A stretch of 64,000 nt of DNA, taken from NCBI GenBank assembly GCA_043777895.1, contig JAYWHD010000036.1, forward strand, positions 1-64,000. The letters are read 5' to 3'. Each line of letters starts with the position of its first letter. The first letter of the stretch is position 1. Below, piece by piece: positions 57,941 through 64,000 of this stretch. Position numbers and translations under genes: made by a program. Origin of the DNA: JBDLSY01 sp043777895 (GTDB lineage: Bacteria > Pseudomonadota > Gammaproteobacteria > Burkholderiales > Burkholderiaceae_C). The notes under the pieces were generated by a model. The model did no database searches. It was not told where the DNA came from and saw only the letters and a program-made list of their open reading frames with translations.

Positions 57941-58798
57941 ATGCAAGCTTTATGGATGATTGCGGCAGCAGGGTTTTTTTCATTGGCTAATTTAGTTATT
58001 AAATTGTCTATCAATGATTCAAATCCAGCACAGATGCTGTTTTTTCGTGGTGCATTTGCTGTATTGTGTATGAGTAGCTGGTGTTATTTTAAGCAATATG
58101 ATGTACGTACGCAGCACTTAAAATTGCATTTTGTACGGGGTATTAGTGGTGTCAGTGCCATTGCTTTATACACGTACGTATTGACTTTACTGCCTATGGT
58201 TACCGCTGTAACTATGAATTACACTTCACCTGTCTGGTTGGCTTTATTTACAGTACTCATCGCTTTAATTAAACGAACACAACAACCGCCTATTGCCTTA
58301 ATTTTATGTATATTGAGTAGTATGTTGGGTGTTATCTTATTGTTAAAGCCTATTTTTGAAGAAGGTCAAACTACGATTGCGGTACTAGGGCTTTTATCGG
58401 GATTTTTTTCAGCAGTGGCTTATTGGCAAATTAAAAGCTTAAATAAAACTGGCGAAAGCACAACAAGAATTGTTTTTTATCATTCAGCTATTATGATGCT
58501 AGTAGGTGGGCTATGGTGGTTACTGACACCCCGTACTTTAGAGTTTAATGCAATGCCAAATTTGTTAATTATTGGTTTATTAACTATGGCAGGGCAACTT
58601 GCTTTAACGTTTGCAATTTCTAATGGATCTACTTTTTTTGCCAGTAGTTTAATGTATTTGTGTATTGTTTTTTCAGCTATTTTAGGGGCTTTATTTACCA
58701 AAGACGGCACTACAATTGATATTCTTGGCTATATAGGCATCACTATTATTGTAGGTAGCTCTATTATGGCAGCGGCTTTAACAACTAAAAAAAACTAA
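57941..58798 (+). CDS. EamA/DMT family permease
   Basis: The 285 residues contain about ten membrane helices arranged as two EamA repeats, the drug/metabolite transporter superfamily layout. The segments GFFSLANLVIKLSI, RGAFAVLCMSSWCYF and VTMNYTSPVWLALFTVL are typical of the family. The substrate cannot be inferred. The AGGAG ribosome binding site precedes the ATG; cbiX-like follows within five bases. Confidence 0.88.
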   Translation: MQALWMIAAAGFFSLANLVIKLSINDSNPAQMLFFRGAFAVLCMSSWCYFKQYDVRTQHLKLHFVRGISGVSAIALYTYVLTLLPMVTAVTMNYTSPVWLALFTVLIALIKRTQQPPIALILCILSSMLGVILLLKPIFEEGQTTIAVLGLLSGFFSAVAYWQIKSLNKTGESTTRIVFYHSAIMMLVGGLWWLLTPRTLEFNAMPNLLIIGLLTMAGQLALTFAISNGSTFFASSLMYLCIVFSAILGALFTKDGTTIDILGYIGITIIVGSSIMAAALTTKKN

Positions 58799-58802
58799 CA
58801 CA

Positions 58803-59276
58803 ATGATACAGAAAAATAAAGAAAATCAAGGAAATCAAGAAAATAATTTAATTTTAATGAATGATTTAACAGCACAAATAGTGCAAGTATCAGGGCAAAC
58901 GTCAGCTAAACAACAGGGTCTTATATTGTTTGCACACGGTTCAAGAGACACGGCTTGGAAACTACCTTTTGAGTCAATACTCACTAAAATTCAAATAAAA
59001 CAACCATACCTTGCTTGTGGTTTAGCGTATTTAGAGTTAATGCAGCCCGACTTCGCAACACAAACTACTGATTTAATTGCACAAGGTGTACGGCATATTC
59101 GGGTGTTACCCCTATTTTTAGCAGTCGGTAAACACTTACGTGTAGATTTACCTAATTTTGTACAAGAGGCACAGCTGACTTATGCTGGTATTGGTTTAAC
59201 TTTTGAGGTGTTGCCAGCGATTGGTGAAACCGCAGTATTACAGCAAGCAATTGTTGATTTAGCGTTGTCAAAATAA
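58803..59276 (+). CDS. CbiX/SirB-like chelatase family protein
   Basis: This short CbiX-type protein has the metal-binding LILFAHGSRDTAWKLPFE at the N-terminus of the core and LPLFLAVGKHLRVDLP in the centre, each with the conserved His. Single-domain CbiX proteins insert metals into sirohydrochlorin or related tetrapyrroles. The annotated start adds a Lys/Asn/Gln-rich stretch; Met at 58857 is an alternative that begins closer to the core. Confidence 0.85.
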   Translation: MIQKNKENQGNQENNLILMNDLTAQIVQVSGQTSAKQQGLILFAHGSRDTAWKLPFESILTKIQIKQPYLACGLAYLELMQPDFATQTTDLIAQGVRHIRVLPLFLAVGKHLRVDLPNFVQEAQLTYAGIGLTFEVLPAIGETAVLQQAIVDLALSK

Positions 59277-59297
59277 GACGGTTTATTTACGATATAA

Positions 59298-59327
59298 TTG
59301 ACAAAATGTATGTTTTTAAGGCATAAT
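59298..59327 (+). promoter_or_regulatory. Sigma70-type promoter of the str operon
   Basis: TTGACA at 59298-59303 and CATAAT at 59322-59327 are separated by 18 bases. The distance to the rpsL start predicts an untranslated leader of about 185 bases. Confidence 0.72.
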
Positions 59328-59366
59328 CCAATATCTTTGCATCATTTTTTGTTTTTCGCCTTTTAT

Positions 59367-59395
59367 TTTTATTATGTTACGTTTTCATAATAAAA
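59367..59395 (+). other. Hairpin in the rpsL leader
   Basis: The perfect 10-base arms TTTTATTATG and CATAATAAAA enclose a nine-base loop. It lies about 40 bases after the predicted promoter -10 box. It could influence leader stability or pausing, which is inference. A 42-codon ORF with no ribosome binding site begins within it (59374-59502) and is probably not a gene. Confidence 0.5.
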
Positions 59396-59520
59396 TTGTG
59401 TCCTATGACATAGCTAAAACGCTTTTATATAAGTATTTAATTAGCACGATACCCACTGTGTCGTATATTTATATTGCTTTATTATTATTTTTTCAAATTT
59501 AGATTTACACAGTAGAAACT

Positions 59521-59907
59521 ATGCCAACTATCAATCAACTCGTTCGTCAAGGTCGTCAATCTGAAGTGGTTAAAAGTAAAAGCCCTGCTTTAGCCAATTG
59601 TCCGCAACGCCGTGGTGTGTGTACCAAAGTGTACACAACGACGCCTAAAAAACCAAACTCTGCTTTGCGTAAAGTCGCTAAAGTTCGCTTGACTAACGGC
59701 TTTGAAGTTATTTCTTACATTGGTGGTGAAGGCCATAATCTACAAGAACACAGTGTTGTATTAGTTCGTGGTGGGCGTGTGAAAGATTTACCAGGTGTGC
59801 GTTACCATATTGTGCGTGGTTCACAAGATTTACAAGGTGTTAAAGACCGTAAACAATCGCGTTCTAAATATGGTGCTAAGCGTCCGAAAGCGGCGAAAGC
59901 CAAGTAG
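59521..59907 (+). CDS. rpsL: 30S ribosomal protein S12
   Basis: S12 lies at the decoding centre. The 128 residues contain TTPKKPNSALRKVAKVRLTNG and the GGRVKDLPGVRYHIVRG block; the Lys residues whose mutation gives streptomycin resistance in other bacteria (in KKPNS and RVKDL) look wild-type. It opens the str operon. Confidence 0.98.
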   Translation: MPTINQLVRQGRQSEVVKSKSPALANCPQRRGVCTKVYTTTPKKPNSALRKVAKVRLTNGFEVISYIGGEGHNLQEHSVVLVRGGRVKDLPGVRYHIVRGSQDLQGVKDRKQSRSKYGAKRPKAAKAK

Positions 59908-59938
59908 TTTTAAATTATTTTAGTGTTTAAGTTTAGTG

Positions 59939-59973
59939 CCACAACCATGCTTTAGTGTGGCTGTGGTTTTTTT
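59939..59973 (+). terminator. Terminator-like hairpin between rpsL and rpsG
   Basis: CCACAACCATG pairs with TGTGGCTGTGG (one internal mismatch and wobble pairs) around a six-base CTTTAG loop, followed by seven T residues. It sits between two genes that are normally co-transcribed. Confidence 0.7.
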
Positions 59974-60087
59974 GCAAGTTGCATCTGTAACTTGAGTAAG
60001 CGGTTAGCTTAATAGCTGACATTAGTATTTATATTATTTTATTATTTATATTATAAATAAATACGCCTGAACCCCCAAGGAGTTGTT

Positions 60088-60558
60088 ATGCCTCGTCGTC
60101 GTGAAGTCCCCAAACGTGATATTTTGCCTGATCCAAAATTTGGTAATGTTGAGTTAGCTAAGTTTATGAACGTTGTTATGCTTAGTGGTAAAAAAGCAGT
60201 TGCTGAAGGCATCGTTTATGGTGCTTTAGAGCAAATTCAAGCTAAAACTGGCAAAGATGCCATGGAAGTATTTAAAACCGCGATTGAAAATGTTAAACCT
60301 ATGGTTGAGGTTAAATCTCGCCGTGTTGGTGGTGCAAACTACCAAGTGCCTGTTGAGGTGCGTCCTTCACGCCGTTTAGCCTTGTCTATGCGTTGGATTC
60401 GTGAAGCGGCTAAAAAACGTGGTGAAAAAACGATGTTTTTACGCTTAGCTTCTGAATTAACAGAAGCGTCCGAAGGTAGAGGCGGTGCGATGAAAAAACG
60501 TGATGAAGTTCACCGTATGGCCGATGCTAATAAAGCGTTTAGCCATTTCCGCTTCTAA
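60088..60558 (+). CDS. rpsG: 30S ribosomal protein S7
   Basis: S7 organises the 3' domain of 16S rRNA. The 156 residues match the family: MPRRREVPKRDILPDPKFGN, NVKPMVEVKSRRVGGANYQV, then RPSRRLALSMRWI. An AAGGAG ribosome binding site lies seven bases before the ATG. Confidence 0.98.
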   Translation: MPRRREVPKRDILPDPKFGNVELAKFMNVVMLSGKKAVAEGIVYGALEQIQAKTGKDAMEVFKTAIENVKPMVEVKSRRVGGANYQVPVEVRPSRRLALSMRWIREAAKKRGEKTMFLRLASELTEASEGRGGAMKKRDEVHRMADANKAFSHFRF

Positions 60559-60563
60559 ATATT

Positions 60564-60652
60564 AGATTTCTTTCAAAGTCATATTCATAAGAAAGCAATT
60601 TTTTGATTATTAAAGCTTAATAAGCACTTTTTAATAATTTTGAAAGAAGTCT
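60564..60652. repeat. 89-base segment bounded by inverted repeats
   Basis: AGATTTCTTTCAAA at 60564-60577 and TTTTGAAAGAAGTCT at 60638-60652 mirror the pair at 29434-29646; 17 bases at each left end (ATTAGATTTCTTTCAAA) are identical. The right end supplies the ribosome binding site of the following orphan gene. Confidence 0.55.
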
Positions 60653-60657
60653 ATTGT

Positions 60658-60903
60658 ATGAAAAAAATTGCTACGGCTGTATTGTTAATTTTAATTATCA
60701 ATAATGTTTATGCTAAAAATTTGGTTGAGTTTATTGATATAGATCAAAGTCCAATTCCTTTACCACCATCAGAATTAATAGCCTTAAATAATAACAAAAT
60801 GAATAAAATTTTGGCAGATGATGGTTTTAGTCATTTAGAAAAAAATCTACTGAAATTAATAATTTTACAAATAGCCTCAATATGGCTAAAAGTAAAAAAT
60901 TAA
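60658..60903 (+). CDS. Secreted orphan, N-terminal part (possibly frame-split)
   Basis: From the ATG at 60658, preceded by GAAAGAAG, the 81 residues start with a signal peptide (MKKIATAVLLILIINNVYA). After residue 62 the sequence LKLIILQIASIWLKVKN looks unlike a natural protein end. An A AAA AAT heptamer at 60840-60846 would, on a -1 shift, move reading into the next ORF, giving one secreted protein of about 230 residues. I do not recognise either part. It lies between rpsG and fusA, normally adjacent. Confidence 0.55.
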   Translation: MKKIATAVLLILIINNVYAKNLVEFIDIDQSPIPLPPSELIALNNNKMNKILADDGFSHLEKNLLKLIILQIASIWLKVKN

Positions 60904-61379
60904 AATCAATAAAAATAACTAATATTGCTCAATCTCATATAGTATATGAAAAATTATCCGATCTTAAATTTTCTTTTAAGCCATTTACCTTTAATCAAGG
61001 TAACTTGATTGCTGTTTTACCTCATGGAACATTTAAAAACAATGTTTGGACCGGAGTAGATCGGTTTTTTGATATCCCTAATATTGGCGTTGCTCGATTA
61101 GAGGAGTTAGATTTAGGTGCAAATCAAGGAAAAGTTTACATGTTTAAAACTGAGGTTAATACTAAAGTTAGAGGTAAAGAAGCTATCTCAAAAATTTTTT
61201 TAAATAACATTTCAAAGTTAGAAAATATTTCTTGGGTAGAAAATAATATGAGTTACACTTTAAGTTTTCAACCGATTAAATCTAATTTGAAAAAAACTGA
61301 AGTGAGTAATTTAAATAGTTCTATAAAGAGTATTCAACCTACCTTTAGTGCATATTCTCTCACTAAACAATTAAAATAA
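60882..61379 (+). CDS. Orphan protein, probable C-terminal part of the upstream frame
   Basis: The 165-residue frame has no Shine-Dalgarno sequence before its ATG and no signal peptide of its own. It overlaps the preceding ORF by 22 bases in another frame. The frame is open from 60834, just before the poly-A heptamer, so a -1 shift joins the two parts. The sequence (GNLIAVLPHGTFKNNVWTG, RLEELDLGANQGKVYMF) shows beta-rich character; I cannot assign a family. It may instead be an independent gene or part of a frameshifted pseudogene. Confidence 0.5.
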   Translation: MAKSKKLKSIKITNIAQSHIVYEKLSDLKFSFKPFTFNQGNLIAVLPHGTFKNNVWTGVDRFFDIPNIGVARLEELDLGANQGKVYMFKTEVNTKVRGKEAISKIFLNNISKLENISWVENNMSYTLSFQPIKSNLKKTEVSNLNSSIKSIQPTFSAYSLTKQLK

Positions 61380-61411
61380 TTATATTTTTCAGTAAAAATT
61401 AAGGATTGATA

Positions 61412-63514
61412 ATGTCTCGTAAGACCCCTATTAATCGGTATCGTAATATTGGTATTTCTGCACACATTGATGCAGGTAAAACAACTACGACCGAACGCGT
61501 TCTGTTTTATACAGGCGTAAATCATAAAATTGGCGAAGTCCATGATGGTGCCGCCACAATGGACTGGATGGAACAAGAGCAAGAACGCGGTATTACTATT
61601 ACCTCGGCTGCTACCACCTGCTTTTGGTCAGGTATGGGTAAAACGTTTGATGAGCATCGCATTAATATCATTGATACTCCAGGTCACGTTGATTTTACTA
61701 TTGAAGTAGAACGTTCTATGCGTGTACTAGATGGTGCGTGTATGGTGTATTGTGCCGTGGGTGGTGTTCAGCCGCAGTCTGAAACGGTGTGGCGTCAAGC
61801 TAATAAGTATAAAGTGCCACGCTTAGCATTTGTCAATAAAATGGACCGCACAGGCGCAAACTTCTATAAAGTTTACGAACAAATGAAGTTGCGGTTAAAA
61901 GCCAATCCAGTCGCTCTACAAATACCCGTTGGGGCTGAAGAACACTTTGCTGGGGTCATTGATTTAGTCAAAATGAAGCAAATTATTTGGTCAGAAGAAG
62001 ACAAGGGTGTTACCTTTACTTATGGTGATATTCCTGCCAGCTTACAAGAAAAAGCCAACGAATTTCGCGAAAAATTGGTAGAAGCCGCTGCTGAAGCAAG
62101 CGAAGACTTAATGAATCGTTACCTCGAAGGTGGCGAACTCACAGAAGATGAAATTAAATTAGCCATTCGTACCCGTACGATTGCTGGCGAAATTCAGCCT
62201 ATGGTCTGTGGTTCAGCGTTCAAAAACAAAGGCGTTCAAGCCATGTTAGACGCGGTCATTGAATATTTGCCATCACCTGTAGACATTCCACCTGTGGGTG
62301 GTTTAGATGACTATGAAGAACCCACAACCCGTCGTGCAGATGATGATGAAAAATTTGCCGCTTTAGCCTTTAAATTAATGAGTGATCCCTTCGTGGGACA
62401 ATTGACATTTGTACGTGCTTATTCAGGTATTTTGAAAAAAGGCGATACGATTTTAAACTCTATTAAAGGCAAAAAAGAACGCATTGGCCGTATTGTACAA
62501 ATGCATGCTAATCAACGTGAAGAAATTGAAGAATTGCGTGCGGGTGATATTGCAGCATGTGTAGGCTTAAAAGATGTCACTACGGGCGAGACTTTATGTG
62601 ACCCTGATGCTCCCATCATTTTAGAGCGTATGGTGTTTCCTGAACCTGTTATCTCTCAAGCCGTTGAACCAAAAACTAAACCTGATCAAGAAAAAATGGG
62701 TTTAGCACTACAGCGTTTAGCACAAGAAGATCCGTCTTTCCGCGTTCGTACTGATGAAGAGTCAGGGCAAACCATTATTTCAGGTATGGGTGAACTACAC
62801 CTTGAGATTATTGTGGATCGTATGAAACGTGAATTTGGTGTTGAAGCCAATGTAGGTAAGCCTCAAGTCGCTTATCGTGAAACGATTCGTAAAAAAGTTG
62901 AAGATGTCGAAGGTAAATTTGTGCGTCAGTCTGGCGGTAAAGGTCAATATGGACACGTTGTACTACGTATTGAACCTAATGAGGCGGGTAAAGGTTTTGA
63001 GTTTTTAGATGAAATTAAAGGCGGTGTCGTTCCGCGTGAGTTTATTCCAGCCGTTGAAAAAGGCTTGCGTGAAACGATTACAGCAGGTGTACTAGCCGGC
63101 TATCCAGTTGTTGATGTGAAAGTTGCCTTAACCTTTGGTTCATACCATGATGTGGATTCAAATGAAAATGCATTTAAAATGGCAGCTTCAATTGGGTTTA
63201 AAGACGGTTGTCGCAAAGCAAGTCCAGTCATTCTTGAGCCGATGATGGCCGTTGAAGTTGAAACACCTGAAGATTATGCAGGCAATGTGATGGGGGATTT
63301 ATCCTCACGCCGTGGTATGGTTCAAGGTATGGATGATATGGTCGGTGGCGGTAAAGCGATTAAAGCGGAAGTGCCGTTATCAGAAATGTTTGGTTACTCT
63401 ACGACTTTACGCTCAATGAGCCAAGGCCGTGCTAGCTATACTATGGAATTTAAACACTATTCTGAAGCACCGAAAAATGTAGCAGAAGCCATCATGGCTG
63501 CTAAAGCAAAGTAA
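61412..63514 (+). CDS. fusA: Elongation factor G
   Basis: EF-G drives translocation on the ribosome. From the ATG at 61412, preceded by AAGGA, the 700 residues contain the GTPase motifs AHIDAGKTTTTERV, DTPGHVDF and NKMDRTG, and the five-domain layout ends with EMFGYSTTLRSMSQGRASYT. A TTG two codons earlier is an alternative frame start but less likely. Confidence 0.98.
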   Translation: MSRKTPINRYRNIGISAHIDAGKTTTTERVLFYTGVNHKIGEVHDGAATMDWMEQEQERGITITSAATTCFWSGMGKTFDEHRINIIDTPGHVDFTIEVERSMRVLDGACMVYCAVGGVQPQSETVWRQANKYKVPRLAFVNKMDRTGANFYKVYEQMKLRLKANPVALQIPVGAEEHFAGVIDLVKMKQIIWSEEDKGVTFTYGDIPASLQEKANEFREKLVEAAAEASEDLMNRYLEGGELTEDEIKLAIRTRTIAGEIQPMVCGSAFKNKGVQAMLDAVIEYLPSPVDIPPVGGLDDYEEPTTRRADDDEKFAALAFKLMSDPFVGQLTFVRAYSGILKKGDTILNSIKGKKERIGRIVQMHANQREEIEELRAGDIAACVGLKDVTTGETLCDPDAPIILERMVFPEPVISQAVEPKTKPDQEKMGLALQRLAQEDPSFRVRTDEESGQTIISGMGELHLEIIVDRMKREFGVEANVGKPQVAYRETIRKKVEDVEGKFVRQSGGKGQYGHVVLRIEPNEAGKGFEFLDEIKGGVVPREFIPAVEKGLRETITAGVLAGYPVVDVKVALTFGSYHDVDSNENAFKMAASIGFKDGCRKASPVILEPMMAVEVETPEDYAGNVMGDLSSRRGMVQGMDDMVGGGKAIKAEVPLSEMFGYSTTLRSMSQGRASYTMEFKHYSEAPKNVAEAIMAAKAK

Positions 63515-63559
63515 GTTACTAATTAATCGCTTGAATTACCAGTAAATACTGCACAAGTC

Positions 63560-63589
63560 ACTAAACCGCTAGTAAAATAGTGGTTTAGT
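63560..63589 (+). terminator. Hairpin in the fusA-tuf spacer
   Basis: ACTAAACCGCT and AGTGGTTTAGT form an 11-base stem with one wobble pair around an eight-base loop. No T-run follows, so it may be a processing or attenuation structure rather than a full terminator. Confidence 0.4.
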
Positions 63590-63731
63590 CAAACCTTAAC
63601 GTAACTTAACTTATTGAATAATTAAACAATTCAGTATTCAGTAATCAAAGTCTACGTTATTTTAATTTTTAATTTTTAATTTTTTTAATTTTTTTAATTT
63701 TTTAAATAAATTTATTATCAAGGATAATATC

Positions 63732-64000
63732 ATGGCAAAAAGTAAATTTGAACGTAATAAACCCCACGTCAACGTGGGTACAATTGGTCACGTTGATCAT
63801 GGTAAAACAACATTGACAGCCGCTTTAACAATGGTTTTAGCTGCTAAATTTGGTGGCGAAGCTAAAGCTTATGATCAAATTGATGCTGCCCCTGAAGAAA
63901 AAGCACGCGGTATTACAATTAATACAGCCCACGTTGAGTACGAAACTGGTAATCGTCATTATGCACACGTTGACTGCCCAGGGCATGCCGACTATGTTAA
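63732..64000 (+). CDS. tuf: Elongation factor Tu, 3' end outside window
   Basis: The ATG at 63732 follows an AAGGA ribosome binding site. The 89 complete codons read MAKSKFERNKPHVNVGTIGH, then VDHGKTTLTAAL, RGITINTAHVEYET and DCPGHADYVK, the EF-Tu GTPase N-terminus. The gene is cut by the window end. Confidence 0.97.
   Translation, partial: MAKSKFERNKPHVNVGTIGHVDHGKTTLTAALTMVLAAKFGGEAKAYDQIDAAPEEKARGITINTAHVEYETGNRHYAHVDCPGHADYV

Noticed and set aside
59374..59502. 42-codon ORF in the rpsL leader, hydrophobic C-terminal half
   Set aside because: It has no ribosome binding site, starts inside a hairpin arm and has codon use typical of AT-rich noncoding DNA.

Overview
The window is AT-rich chromosomal DNA from a Gram-negative bacterium, most likely a low-GC betaproteobacterium related to Burkholderiales. 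That placement is inferred from gene content: a 1365-residue DUF3683 FAD/4Fe-4S oxidoreductase, a stand-alone RnfB-type ferredoxin, a hisE-HIT-tatABC run, a DUF721/M23 pair, and the 2Fe-2S ferredoxin/COG2945 hydrolase pair. No tRNA, rRNA, CRISPR array, insertion sequence or prophage gene was seen.

Layout. 1-2533: the end of trpE, then trpG and xth. 2535-9649: a mostly minus-strand block with comEC, a secreted orphan protein, DUF2069, ybeD, a dacA-like carboxypeptidase, a hydrolase and a ferredoxin. 9758-12940: an M61 peptidase converging on a pbpG-like endopeptidase. 13109-14911: a solitary VirB6/TrbL-like type IV secretion protein carrying a J-domain. 15233-19892: rpmE2, serS and a DUF349 protein. 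19899-40391: the division and cell wall (dcw) cluster rsmH-ftsL-ftsI-murE-murF-mraY-murD-ftsW-[secreted orphan]-murG-murC-ddlB-ftsQ-ftsA-ftsZ, without mraZ in front. 40520-49163: rnr, a TusA-like protein, hisE, hinT, tatABC, an RnfB-like ferredoxin, rpmB-rpmG, ridA and a methyltransferase. 49184-59276: topB, a DciA-like protein, an M23 peptidase, the DUF3683 oxidoreductase, a DMT permease and a CbiX-like protein. 59298-64000: the str operon rpsL-rpsG-[secreted orphan, frame-split]-fusA-tuf, with a clear sigma70 promoter and tuf cut by the window edge.

How the genes work together. Most genes are housekeeping: peptidoglycan precursor synthesis, septation, peptidoglycan trimming (dacA, pbpG, M23), translation and Tat export. 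Three features stand out. First, FtsZ has a roughly 120-residue N-terminal extension, an altered nucleotide-binding loop and two tandem copies of the C-terminal peptide that normally recruits FtsA. Second, the VirB6-like protein carries a complete DnaJ-type J-domain and has no other secretion gene near it. Third, simple tandem repeats are everywhere: most long spacers, including those that split the dcw cluster, are short tandem arrays, and in-frame Asn-rich or five-residue repeats are inserted in ComEC, DacA, the M61 peptidase, DUF349, MurD, MurG, MurC, TatB, RNase R and TopB. Three unrelated secreted orphans lie in this sequence, two of them interrupting otherwise conserved operons.
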